Of a DNA stretch of 64,000 bases, positions 16,240 through 24,282 are shown one piece after another. This DNA comes from Bradyrhizobium diazoefficiens (lineage in GTDB: Bacteria > Pseudomonadota > Alphaproteobacteria > Rhizobiales > Xanthobacteraceae), in NCBI RefSeq assembly GCF_016612535.1, contig NZ_JAENXS010000005.1, forward strand, positions 102,558 to 166,557, written 5' to 3'. The notes below the pieces were generated by a model. That model ran no database searches and was not told where the DNA came from. It saw nothing but the letters and a program-made list of their open reading frames with translations. Each line of letters starts with the position of its first letter. The first letter of the stretch is position 1. Both the position numbers and the translations under genes were made by a program.

Positions 16240-17035
16240 AAAACACCCAAGTCGGGGTCAAGAGAACATCGACAAAATATTTCTCTTTATTAGAATTCGG
16301 ATTTTTGTTAGACATTATTTACTCCGGCCCAAGGAAGAGGGGCGATCGCGATCGTCACGAACGCGGGCCGGATGGCGGTGGGCGTGGATCACATCGGCGC
16401 GAAGGGTTTTGCAGGGCGGGCAACCGTGAGCGAGGCCGTCGCGCGCACGACCGGTGTGATCGGCGTACGGCAAAATCGTGTGGTCCTGGTGCCCGGAGCC
16501 TGTGCGCCAAGTCTTGCGGTGATGGGTGTCGCCCAACCGGGTGCACACATCAGCCATCTGCAAGGCGACGGGGGCAATAGTGCATCGCTCCCCGGGGAGA
16601 TCACGACATAAGCCGTCAAACCACTGCGCAGGGAAGGCCGGATGTTTTGGCTACACCTGTATGCCGCTGTGCAGCCTCTTGTAGCGCAACCTTCGCACAG
16701 TGGACCGCGGGTGCCAGCCGGCACCCGGTCTTCCCTGCGCCTTCTTTCAATTGAGGGGGAGGCGACCAAGCAAAGCTCGGGCGAACAAGCCGCGAGGATG
16801 CGAACTCATGTTGATGTTTCAAAGACGGTCTCGTTCCCCGGACGCAGTGCAGCGCGCAGCAGTGCGCTGCAGAGCCGGGGCCCATGTTGCAGCGAACCGC
16901 GCGGCCTCTCTGGGTCCCGACTCTGCGCAGCAACGCGAAGACGCGTCGCAGCGCGTCCGGGACATGAGGGCCCTGCCCCTTCATCCCCGCAATGACGAAT
17001 CCGTGGACGCCTGGCCCCTTCCCTGTCACTTCTGC
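16240..17035. repeat. Long non-coding, repeat-like region
   Basis: No gene is supported between the LuxR-type gene and the phosphatase gene. Open frames here have no motif or ribosome site. The part around 16300-16740 matches, from memory, a dispersed sequence found many times in Bradyrhizobium genomes. The part at about 16830-17000 contains GC-rich direct and inverted blocks (CCGGACGCAGTGCAGCGC and GCAGCGCGTCCGGGAC) typical of intergenic palindromic repeats. Copy number cannot be tested from one window. Confidence 0.45.
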
Positions 17036-17049
17036 ATGCCCATTCGCTC

Positions 17050-17067
17050 TTGTAACAAAACTGTCAT
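17050..17067 (+). promoter_or_regulatory. PhoB-box-like site upstream of the phosphatase gene
   Basis: TTGTAACAAAACTGTCAT has two 7-bp half-sites (TTGTAAC, CTGTCAT) separated by 4 bp, giving the 11-bp direct-repeat period of a Pho box, and matches the known consensus CTGTCATAWAWCTGTCAY at most positions. It is 70 bp before the ATG of an NPP-type phosphatase, in the right orientation. This predicts induction by phosphate starvation through PhoB. Confidence 0.65.
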
Positions 17068-17136
17068 GCAGCAAAACTAAACGATACCCGGGGGCCGCGG
17101 TTCGGCGGCCAAGCTGCCTCACCGTTAGGAGATTTG

Positions 17137-18993
17137 ATGCGCCGTTCACTGGTGTTGCTGTCAGCCGGGCTGACAGTCCTGTCCACCGGATTTGCCTCCG
17201 CAGAGAATAACACGCCCCGCAACCTGATCCTGTTCATTCCCGACGGGTTGCGCGCGCTGAAGGTCACCCCCGAGACGGCGCCGGCGATGGCCGAGGTCCG
17301 CGACAAGGGCGTCAACTTCAAGAACTCGCATTCGCTGTTCCCGACCTTCACCATGGCCAACGGCTCGGCGATGTCGACCGGCCATTATCTCGGCGACACC
17401 GGCGTGTTCTCCAACACGATCTGGACCAACTATACCTCGACGCCCGCCGGCGACACCGTAGTCCCCTTCATCGAGAACGACGCCGTGCTCGGCGATATCG
17501 ACGAGCATTTCAAGGGCGACTATCTCAACGAAGACACCGTTTTGAAGATGGCCCGCGACAAGGGGCTGAGCACGGCGGCGATCGGCAAGGTCGGCCCGAC
17601 CTACCAGTGGGACCACACCGATCATCCGGACAAGCCGGGCAAGCACTCGATCGTCATCGACGATGCCACCGGCGGCAAGGCCGGCGTGGCGCTCTCGGAC
17701 GAAATGAAGGACGCCCTCACCAAGGCCGGTCTCGCCCTCGCCGCCCCCGGCCGCGGCGACAACGGCAAGGCCGGCGATGCCAGGACGCCCGGCACCACGA
17801 CGGCCAACATCGTGCAACAGGCCTATTTCGCCGACGTCGCCACCAAAGTGGTGCTGCCGATGTTCAAGGCGCGCAACAAGCCGTTCGTGCTGGTGTTCTG
17901 GTCGCGCGATCCTGATGGCACCCAGCATAATCAGGGTGACAGCCTCAACCAGATCCTGCCGGGCATCAACGGCCCGAGCACGATAGCGAGCATCAAGAAT
18001 GTCGACAACAACCTCGCCCAGATCCGCAAGGCGCTGGACGAGCTCGGGCTTGCCGCCAACACCAACATCATGATCCAGGCCGACCACGGCTTCTCGACCA
18101 TCTCCAAGGAGAGCAAGACCAGTCCCTCGGCCAAGGTCAGCTATGACGACACGCCGAAGGACTTCTTGCCGATGGGCTTCGTGGCATTGGACCTTGCCAA
18201 GGCGCTCGACCTGCCGCTGTTCGACCCCAACGACAAGAACGCGGCCGTCACCGGCAACGCCCATCCGAAGGCCGGCAATGGCGTGCTCGGCAAGGATCCG
18301 ACCAAGCCCGATGTTGTCGTCGCCACCAATGGCGGCTCGGATCTCGTCTACCTGCCGAACAAGGACAAGAAGCTCGCAGCCAGGACCGTCAAGGCTCTGA
18401 TGGAGCAGGACTACGTCTCCGGCCTGTTCGTCGACGACTCCCTCGGTCGCTTCCCCGGCACGCTGCCGCTGTCGAGCATCAATCTGCGCGGCAAGGCGGC
18501 GACGCCGACCCCTGCGATCGTCGTCAACTTCCGCTCCTACGCCAGCGAGTGCGGCGAGGCGCCGACCAATTGCTCGGTGCAGGTCGCCGACACCGTGCTG
18601 CGCCAGGGCCAGGGCATGCACGGCAGCTTCAGCCGCGGCGACACCTACAACTTCATGGCTGCGATCGGTCCGGACTTCAAGGCCGGCTTCGTCGACGAGC
18701 TCCCGGTCAGCAATGCTGACGTTGGCATGACCGCGGCCCAGCTCCTGGGCCTGCGTGGTTCGGAGAATGGCGGCCTGGTCGGCCGGGTGATGTCCGAGGC
18801 CCTGCCCAACGGCATCATCCCGAAGGCGTTCAAGGCCGTGGAGAAGTCGAAGAAGAAGTCCGAGAACGGTCTCGAGACCGTGCTCAACGTCCAGCGCGTC
18901 GGCAGCCAGCGCTATTTCGACGCTGCCGGCTTCGTCGGCCGGACGCTTGGCCTGGAGCCGGAGGCCGGCAAACAAAAAACGGCGGGGAAATAA
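17137..18993 (+). CDS. Exported alkaline phosphatase-superfamily (NPP-type) hydrolase
   Basis: A 618-residue protein with signal peptide (MRRSLVLLSAGLTVLSTGFASA). The first metal-site motif is LILFIPDGLR and the catalytic Thr is likely in LFPTFTMANGSAM, the position used in nucleotide pyrophosphatase/phosphodiesterases (FPTxTxPN). Later metal-ligand motifs are WSRDPDGTQHNQGD and QADHGFST. It should hydrolyse phosphomonoesters or phosphodiesters in the periplasm. TAGGAG precedes the ATG, and the Pho-box-like site upstream supports a phosphate-scavenging role. Mono- versus diesterase preference is not decided by sequence. Confidence 0.85.
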   Translation: MRRSLVLLSAGLTVLSTGFASAENNTPRNLILFIPDGLRALKVTPETAPAMAEVRDKGVNFKNSHSLFPTFTMANGSAMSTGHYLGDTGVFSNTIWTNYTSTPAGDTVVPFIENDAVLGDIDEHFKGDYLNEDTVLKMARDKGLSTAAIGKVGPTYQWDHTDHPDKPGKHSIVIDDATGGKAGVALSDEMKDALTKAGLALAAPGRGDNGKAGDARTPGTTTANIVQQAYFADVATKVVLPMFKARNKPFVLVFWSRDPDGTQHNQGDSLNQILPGINGPSTIASIKNVDNNLAQIRKALDELGLAANTNIMIQADHGFSTISKESKTSPSAKVSYDDTPKDFLPMGFVALDLAKALDLPLFDPNDKNAAVTGNAHPKAGNGVLGKDPTKPDVVVATNGGSDLVYLPNKDKKLAARTVKALMEQDYVSGLFVDDSLGRFPGTLPLSSINLRGKAATPTPAIVVNFRSYASECGEAPTNCSVQVADTVLRQGQGMHGSFSRGDTYNFMAAIGPDFKAGFVDELPVSNADVGMTAAQLLGLRGSENGGLVGRVMSEALPNGIIPKAFKAVEKSKKKSENGLETVLNVQRVGSQRYFDAAGFVGRTLGLEPEAGKQKTAGK

Positions 18994-19000
18994 CCCCGCC
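18970..19000 (-). terminator. Intrinsic terminator of the 19058-19624 gene
   Basis: Read on the minus strand, GGCGGGG-TTATTT-CCCCGCC is followed by GTTTTTTG, a 7-bp stem and a T-tract. The stem overlaps the stop codon of the phosphatase gene on the other strand. A second hairpin, CGCCCTC-AAT-GAGGGCG, lies at 19011-19027 and may serve the phosphatase mRNA. Confidence 0.75.
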
Positions 19001-19057
19001 GCTTCATTTGCGCCCTCAATGAGGGCGCGAAAATCTCTCGGTCACATGCCCGGATTT

Positions 19058-19624
19058 TTACATTCCAATGTCGAACACGTTCGGCAATTGGCCCGCCAAA
19101 GGCAGCGCGGTGGCGCCCAGGAAGGTCGCCACCATCGCCATCAGACGACGGTTGTTGTGGCGCTTGCCGCGCATCTGGCCGGCGATCCATTCCAGCATCT
19201 CGCTGTTGACCTTCGAGGCATAGGACGGCGCCCAGCTCTCGATGTCCTGCGTCAGCGCAACGTTGCGCGGCGGCACCTTCAAACCGGAGGCACTTGCGGC
19301 GTAGTGGGCGACGGCCTTGGTCAGCAAATCCTCGAACCGGCCGCCATCGGTGCGCTCGGTCGCGGCCTCGTTGATCTCGAACAGTGCTTCGGCTTCGGCA
19401 CGGCTGACCGGCTGGTCGTTAACCGCGGTGGCGGTCAGGATGCGAGCGCACCAGGCGGTATCATCGGTATCGAGCGAGCGAGAAAAGTGCACCCGGCCCT
19501 TGGTGGTCGGGCCTTCGCCCGTGATCACGCCGTCGCGCACAATCGAGAGTGCATGGGCCGCTGTATCGCGGCAGGACGGTTCGAGGGACGGCGATTCAAC
19601 GGATTTAGGCGCAGCGGCGGACAT
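19058..19624 (-). CDS. Conserved hypothetical protein
   Basis: A 188-residue protein without signal peptide. The first 150 residues are soluble and mostly helical (SRAEAEALFEINEAATERTD, FEDLLTKAVAHYAASASGL). The C-terminus has a basic patch (GQMRGKRHNNRRL) followed by a hydrophobic segment (MAMVATFLGATALPLAG). This could be a tail anchor. GGAAG lies upstream of the ATG. I do not recognise a named family. Confidence 0.7.
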   Translation of the reverse strand: MSAAAPKSVESPSLEPSCRDTAAHALSIVRDGVITGEGPTTKGRVHFSRSLDTDDTAWCARILTATAVNDQPVSRAEAEALFEINEAATERTDGGRFEDLLTKAVAHYAASASGLKVPPRNVALTQDIESWAPSYASKVNSEMLEWIAGQMRGKRHNNRRLMAMVATFLGATALPLAGQLPNVFDIGM

Positions 19625-20000
19625 AGTTCACTTCCAGATTTCTTCTGATCGACCAGCATTTTCATGCGGGCGTAAAGGGGTGGTTAACGATTCGATACGG
19701 GGATCGCGACTTTTCATGATGGTTGCCAATTGGTCGCTATCAGGACGGTTTTGGTTCCATCAAACGTCGGGCGAGCGTGATGCGGGTCATAAAAGGCTTT
19801 ATCGGGGCAATCGGGACCGTGTCGCTCTGGTGAAGATGTTTCGCCGCAGGCGCCCCTCTAACAGAAAGGTGCTAGGAAATCGGCCTCTCAGGGAAGGAGT
19901 TCACATTTGACTTGAAGCGGTTCACTTGGTCTCGCCGAGACCTTATACTAATAGCGACGACAGTAATTCACAAGCAAATTCAATGTGATGAGGTAGAACC
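19625..20000. other. Intergenic region upstream of the peroxiredoxin gene
   Basis: Upstream regions of the divergent hypothetical and peroxiredoxin genes. No open frame here has support. The only clear signal is the promoter and palindrome at 19921-19949, listed separately. Confidence 0.5.
19921..19949 (+). promoter_or_regulatory. Sigma-70-like promoter with palindromic operator for the peroxiredoxin gene
   Basis: TTCACT at 19921-19926 and TATACT at 19944-19949 are separated by exactly 17 bp. The spacer contains the perfect inverted repeat GGTCTC-GCC-GAGACC (19928-19942). A protein bound there would block RNA polymerase, so a repressor responding to peroxide or another stress is plausible. 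The ATG lies about 51 bp downstream of the -10 box. Confidence 0.6.
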
Positions 20001-20660
20001 ATGACACTTCCGATCGGCGCCACCGCCCCCGATTTCGAAGCCGAGACCACCGAAGGGAAGATCAAGTTCCACGACTGGATCGGCAACAGCTGGGCGCTGC
20101 TGTTCTCGCACCCGAAGGACTTCACGCCGGTTTGTACGACCGAGCTCGGCGCTCTCGCCAAGTTGAAGCCGGAATTCGACAAGCGCGGCGTCAAGCTGAT
20201 GGGCCTCTCGGTCGACCCGGTCGACCGCCACTCGAAATGGTCGGAGGACATCAAGGAGACGCAAGGCGCCGCTCCGAACTATCCGATGATCGGCGACACC
20301 GATTTCAACGTCTCGAAGCTCTACGGCATGCTGCCGGCCTCGACCTCGGGCGATCCCCTCACCCGGACGCCTGCCGACAACCAGACCGTCCGCAACGTCT
20401 TCATCATCGGGCCGGACAAGAAGATCAAGCTGGTGCTGGTCTATCCGATGACCACGGGCCGAAACTTCCAGGAAATCCTGCGTGTGATCGACTCGCTTCA
20501 GCTCACAGCCAAGCATCGCGTCGCGACGCCGGCCGACTGGCAGCAGGGCGAGGACGTCATCATCTCGGGCTCGGTTTCCAACGACGAGGCCAAGACGATC
20601 TACCCGCAGGGCTGGAAAGAGCCGAAGCCTTACATCCGGATCGTGCCGCAGCCCAAATAA
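20001..20660 (+). CDS. 1-Cys peroxiredoxin (Prx6 family)
   Basis: A 219-residue thiol peroxidase that reduces peroxides. The peroxidatic Cys45 is in FTPVCTTELG. The long Prx6-type C-terminal arm (from about residue 165, RVATPADWQQGEDVIISGSV to PKPYIRIVPQ) is complete, and no resolving Cys is seen, consistent with the 1-Cys class that relies on an external thiol. GAGG precedes the ATG. A palindrome inside its promoter suggests repression. It is convergent with the chemotaxis receptor gene, with a strong hairpin between. Confidence 0.93.
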   Translation: MTLPIGATAPDFEAETTEGKIKFHDWIGNSWALLFSHPKDFTPVCTTELGALAKLKPEFDKRGVKLMGLSVDPVDRHSKWSEDIKETQGAAPNYPMIGDTDFNVSKLYGMLPASTSGDPLTRTPADNQTVRNVFIIGPDKKIKLVLVYPMTTGRNFQEILRVIDSLQLTAKHRVATPADWQQGEDVIISGSVSNDEAKTIYPQGWKEPKPYIRIVPQPK

Positions 20661-20715
20661 GGGGCCGTTATCCGGTTGCACGCTCGGCGGCCTCCCTGCC
20701 CGTCAGTTGCATCAC

Positions 20716-20740
20716 GGCCGGCCGATGGTTTCGGCCGGCC
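20716..20740. terminator. Bidirectional hairpin between convergent genes
   Basis: GGCCGGCCGA-TGGTT-TCGGCCGGCC has a perfect 10-bp stem and a 5-base loop, between the peroxiredoxin and chemotaxis genes. No long T-tract follows, so it may act as a weak or factor-assisted terminator. Confidence 0.5.
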
Positions 20741-20761
20741 AAGGGGAAGATCAAGGAGAGA

Positions 20762-22492
20762 TCAAGCCGCTCGCACGCGATCGAGGAAGCTATCGACCTC
20801 GGCCTTGAGATGCAGGCTGTCGCCTGACAGCGCCTGGGCGGAGGCAAACATCCGGCTCGACGTTTCGCCGGTCTCACTGGCGCCCTCGGCTGCTTGACGG
20901 ACGTTGATGGCGACGTCGGCCGTACCGGAGGCCGCAGCGCGAACGCTGGACGCGATGTTCTGAGTGGCGCCCCGCTGCTGCTCGACCGCAGCCGAGATCG
21001 AGCTGGCGATGCCGCTGATGCGCTCGATGGTCTCTGTGATCGCCTTGATCGCGACAACCGACTCCTCGGTTGCAAGCTGCATGCTCGCGATCTGGGTCGA
21101 GATCTCGTCGGTCGCCTTGGCGGTCTGGCCAGCGAGCGTCTTGACCTCCTGAGCCACCACCGCGAAACCGCGGCCGGCATCGCCCGCGCGCGCGGCCTCG
21201 ATGGTGGCGTTCAGCGCCAGCAGATTGGTCTGCTCGGCGATGGAAGTGATCAGCTTGACGACGTCGCCGATTCGGGAGCCCGCCTCGGAGAGCTGCGCGA
21301 TGCGCTGGTCGGTGGCCTCGGCCTGCTGCACCGCCTCGGCGGAGATCGCGTTGGATTCCTGCACCCTTCGGGTGATGTCGGAAATCGACTGCGACAGCTC
21401 GTCGGAGGCTGACGCCGCCGAACGGACATGGTCGGAGGCTTGCTCCGAAGCCCCGGCCGATTGCGCCGACAGCTCGGCGGTGGAACGCGCGGTGTCGGTC
21501 AATTGCCGGGCCACGCGTTCGAACTCGCCGGAGGATTGCAGCACCTTGTCGAGGATGCCGCCGACGCTGCCGCGGAACTCATCGACGAAGTTACGCAGCT
21601 CGGATTTGCGCTGCTCGACGGCTGCAGCCGAAGCTGCGGCCTGCTCGCTGCGCAGCCGCGCCCGCTCCAGCGAATTGCTCTTGAACACCGCAACCGTGCG
21701 CGCGATCTCGCCGATCTCGTCAGCGCGATCCTCGCATTCGATCGCGACGTCGCTCTCGCCATTGGCAAGCGCCGTCAGCGAGCGCGTAACCGAGGTGAGC
21801 GGCCGGGTGATACGGCGGACGACCAGCATGGTGAGGATCAGGACGAGCAGCGCGGCGATGCCGGCTGCGATCGCCATGCTCTCGATCGCCTGGGCCAGCA
21901 TGCGCTCGTACTGCGCCATCGGGATGCCGACATAGAGAACGCCGACGACCTTGCCGGCTGCATCCGCGATCGGAAAATAAGCCGTCATGAAGGACTTGCC
22001 GAACAGGGTCGCCGGCCCCTTATAAGCTTCGCCACGGCGCAGGACGGCTTGCGCCGGATGGTCGGCAGCAAGCTGCGTGCCGACGGCGCGGTCGCCATTC
22101 TCCTTTTTCACATTGGTCGAGCGGCGGACGAACTGCCCGCTCGCATCGTCAAACACGAACAGGGTCGCATTACCGCCGACATAGGATACCGCACGATCGA
22201 CGATGGCGTGATCTTTGAGATCCGGCATCTTGGCGATCTCGGCGCGCGCCACCGCACCATCCCGCATCGTGATCCTGGCGTCAGGAACGATCTCGGCGAA
22301 GGCCAGCGCCAGCGTGCGCAGACTGACCTCGATGTCGCGCAGCGCACGCTCATTGAAGGCGGAGGTGAGCGACCAATAGCCGGCCCCGACCACCAATGCG
22401 GTGTTCATCGCAATAAGCAGGACCGCACATAGGACGGCCTTGGTACCTAGCTTGAACTGCGGCACGAACTTCGCCGTTAATGAGTTGGACAT
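20762..22492 (-). CDS. Methyl-accepting chemotaxis protein with Cache-type sensor
   Basis: A 576-residue chemoreceptor. Membrane helix 1 (about 20-42, [20 protein letters not shown]) is followed by a periplasmic Cache-like domain with the single-Cache signature segments [18 protein letters not shown] and [20 protein letters not shown]. Helix 2 precedes a HAMP domain and the signalling hairpin, whose conserved tip reads [21 protein letters not shown] and [14 protein letters not shown]. It signals through CheA/CheW; the ligand is unknown. The frame extends to 22531, but MSNSLTAKF at 22492 is a likely start. Confidence 0.88.
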   Translation of the reverse strand: MSNSLTAKFVPQFKLGTKAVLCAVLLIAMNTALVVGAGYWSLTSAFNERALRDIEVSLRTLALAFAEIVPDARITMRDGAVARAEIAKMPDLKDHAIVDRAVSYVGGNATLFVFDDASGQFVRRSTNVKKENGDRAVGTQLAADHPAQAVLRRGEAYKGPATLFGKSFMTAYFPIADAAGKVVGVLYVGIPMAQYERMLAQAIESMAIAAGIAALLVLILTMLVVRRITRPLTSVTRSLTALANGESDVAIECEDRADEIGEIARTVAVFKSNSLERARLRSEQAAASAAAVEQRKSELRNFVDEFRGSVGGILDKVLQSSGEFERVARQLTDTARSTAELSAQSAGASEQASDHVRSAASASDELSQSISDITRRVQESNAISAEAVQQAEATDQRIAQLSEAGSRIGDVVKLITSIAEQTNLLALNATIEAARAGDAGRGFAVVAQEVKTLAGQTAKATDEISTQIASMQLATEESVVAIKAITETIERISGIASSISAAVEQQRGATQNIASSVRAAASGTADVAINVRQAAEGASETGETSSRMFASAQALSGDSLHLKAEVDSFLDRVRAA

Positions 22493-22607
22493 GAATGGAA
22501 CCATCCCCGGAATTCTTGCATATTCGTGCAATCGGCTTTCGGCTCCATTAACGGTGGTTCACGCCTCCGCAACTGGCATGCTTTCCAAATCGCAAACGAG
22601 GACGCCT

Positions 22608-23032
22608 CTGACCACGCCAAGCGCGCCGCCAAATTGTCGTCTGGTTCCGCGACGATCTCCGCCTGTCCGATCAACCTGCCCTCCATGCCGCTGCCAAATC
22701 CGGCGCGCCGGTGAGAGGCGGATGCCGGCAGCAATCCCGCCAACTGGCAATGGGTCGCCGGCTGCGGCGCCGACGCCGCACCTACTTCCGCGTGTTCAAC
22801 CCGGTGCTCCAGGGCGAGAAGTTCGATTCTGACGGAACCTATGTCCGGCGCTGGGTGCCGGAGGCTGAAAGACATCCCGGCGAAGCTGATCCAGCAACCC
22901 TGGCAGGCGACTCCGATCGAGCTTGCGAGCGCGGGCGTCACGCTCGGCAAGACCTATCCGCAATCGATCATCGATCATATCAAAGGGCGCGAGCGCGCGC
23001 TCGCCGCTTACGCAAAGATCCGCAAAAATTGA
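22608..23032 (+). pseudogene. Deoxyribodipyrimidine photolyase remnant (deleted and frameshifted)
   Basis: Fragments of a photolyase are readable in different frames: near 22630-22710 the N-terminus ([20 protein letters not shown]), near 22739-22875 a C-terminal FAD-domain stretch ([14 protein letters not shown], then [20 protein letters not shown] and VRRWVPE), and to 23032 the end ([19 protein letters not shown], then [16 protein letters not shown]). The middle, several hundred residues, is missing and at least two frameshifts separate the pieces. An intact family member is about 480 residues. The gene is therefore dead; the host would need another copy for photoreactivation. Confidence 0.85.
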
Positions 23033-23040
23033 GCGCTGCT

Positions 23041-23068
23041 TTGACACAATTATGAAACCCGCTATCGT
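23041..23068 (+). promoter_or_regulatory. Sigma-70-like promoter of the histone H1-like gene
   Basis: TTGACA at 23041-23046 and TATCGT at 23063-23068 with a 16-bp spacer, ending 32 bp before the ATG at 23101. The -35 is a perfect consensus; the -10 matches four of six. Confidence 0.5.
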
Positions 23069-23100
23069 CATCGCTCCATGCAAACCGTGGGGGACACGAT

Positions 23101-23388
23101 ATGGACGACGATAAGCCGATCACCGAGCAGGCGATGGAGACGATCACCACCGCCGTCGAAGCGACCAAGGACGCCGCAGTCACCGCCGTCAAGAAGGTGA
23201 AGAAAGCAACCAAGGTCGCGAAGAAAGTAGCGCCGAAGAAGGCAGCCAAGAAGAAGGCCAAGAAGGCTGCGAAGAAAACCGCGAAGAAGGCTGCCAAGAA
23301 GTCGGCGAAGAAGGCAGCCAAGAAGACCGTGAAAAAGGCTTCCAAGAAGGCCGCCAAGAAGAAAAAAGCCAAGAAGGCCAAGCGCTGA
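23101..23388 (+). CDS. Lysine/alanine-rich histone H1-like DNA-binding protein
   Basis: A 95-residue protein. The first 30 residues are acidic/neutral (MDDDKPITEQAMETITTAVE), then the chain is almost only Lys and Ala in repeated KKAAKK-type units (about 31-95), as in eukaryotic H1 tails and bacterial Hc1/AlgP-like proteins. It is expected to bind DNA or RNA non-specifically and to compact the nucleoid. The Lys codons are mostly AAG, producing a tandem-like DNA repeat prone to expansion. A consensus -35 lies upstream and a strong hairpin downstream, so it is a monocistronic unit. Confidence 0.88.
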   Translation: MDDDKPITEQAMETITTAVEATKDAAVTAVKKVKKATKVAKKVAPKKAAKKKAKKAAKKTAKKAAKKSAKKAAKKTVKKASKKAAKKKKAKKAKR

Positions 23389-23405
23389 TCGCTGCTCCAG
23401 AGCAA

Positions 23406-23433
23406 ATTTCCGGGCGCGGACGCGCCCGGAAAT
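23406..23433. terminator. Hairpin after the histone H1-like gene
   Basis: ATTTCCGGGCGC-GGAC-GCGCCCGGAAAT forms a perfect 12-bp stem with a 4-base loop, 18 bp after the stop of the H1-like gene and just before the convergent gene end at 23450. It probably ends both transcripts. Confidence 0.65.
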
Positions 23434-23449
23434 CTCTCCCCAATATGCC

Positions 23450-24157
23450 CTACCCTTGCCGCCTGGACTTGCGCCGGCGCGGGTGATGAACGCCCTGCGG
23501 ATCACGAAACTCGCTGCGATGACCGCGCCGGTCCTCCTTCGCGAAGCGCCGCCGCTTCGCAGGCGAACCAAACGCCCTGATCACCTTCCGGCCGTTGACC
23601 TTCTTGATGACGTAGCCGCCTTCCGTCATCGAGAACGGTTCTTTCAGCGTTCCCTTGTGATCAAACTTGGTGCCGCGGGGATGTTTGAACGGCTCGAACC
23701 AGGACGGATAGACGAAGTTCGACATCGGAAAACCGCTGACGACGAAGCAGTCCTCCTCCACGGCGTCACAGACCTCATAGGCGTATTGGGTATTCCGGTT
23801 CTTGTCGGCCCACAAATTGGCCATGGGATCGAGCACCATCTCGAACAGCTCATGCGAGGCCGCCACGCTGACCGGCTCGTCGCCCAGCGCCTTGACGAAG
23901 ATTTTTGAGATCGGCTGGCGGCGGTGCGTCAGCTCGTGGCGTCCGAGCATGTTCTTGTGGGAGGCGTCGTCGAAATAGACGAGTTGCCAGTCGGTGGCCT
24001 TGGGCTTGCGCGCGACGTAGAGATCGACCGGATAGCCCCACACCGGCAGGAAATGCTTGTCGTAGCATTTCTGCAGCGCCGCGGTGAGTTTGCTCATCAT
24101 TCGGTCGTCGATCGTCTTCTCGGCGTAGTTGATGCAGGCAATCCGAACCGGATTCAT
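23450..24157 (-). CDS. Hypothetical protein with zincin-like HELFE motif
   Basis: A 235-residue protein starting MNPVRIACINYAEKT; an ATG at 24193 would add 12 basic residues. The centre contains VAASHELFEMVLDPMANLW, a HExxE-type stretch reminiscent of zinc-peptidase helices, followed by a Cys/acid segment (EVCDAVEEDCFVV). The C-terminal 40 residues are extremely basic (KRRRFAKEDRRGHRSEF, PRRRKSRRQG), suggesting nucleic-acid binding. I recognise no named family, and a protease activity is only a possibility. Neighbour of the Lys-rich protein, convergent. Confidence 0.65.
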   Translation of the reverse strand: MNPVRIACINYAEKTIDDRMMSKLTAALQKCYDKHFLPVWGYPVDLYVARKPKATDWQLVYFDDASHKNMLGRHELTHRRQPISKIFVKALGDEPVSVAASHELFEMVLDPMANLWADKNRNTQYAYEVCDAVEEDCFVVSGFPMSNFVYPSWFEPFKHPRGTKFDHKGTLKEPFSMTEGGYVIKKVNGRKVIRAFGSPAKRRRFAKEDRRGHRSEFRDPQGVHHPRRRKSRRQG

Positions 24158-24282
24158 GGACCTGCCGAGCAGTGCGCGTCTCGCCTTTTTCATGGAAATC
24201 ACCGCTTGAAAGGGCAATTGAAATGCGGTCAGCCTAACACGAAGCTCTCCACACGTCAGGGATGCATTCCGCCAGCCCGAGC

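Noticed and set aside
16372..16611. Short plus-strand frame in the non-coding region
   Set aside because: Sits in repeat-like DNA with no ribosome site or recognisable motif.
17161..18975. A 604-codon frame antisense to the phosphatase
   Set aside because: Shadow frame; the phosphatase has a signal peptide, metal motifs and a ribosome site.
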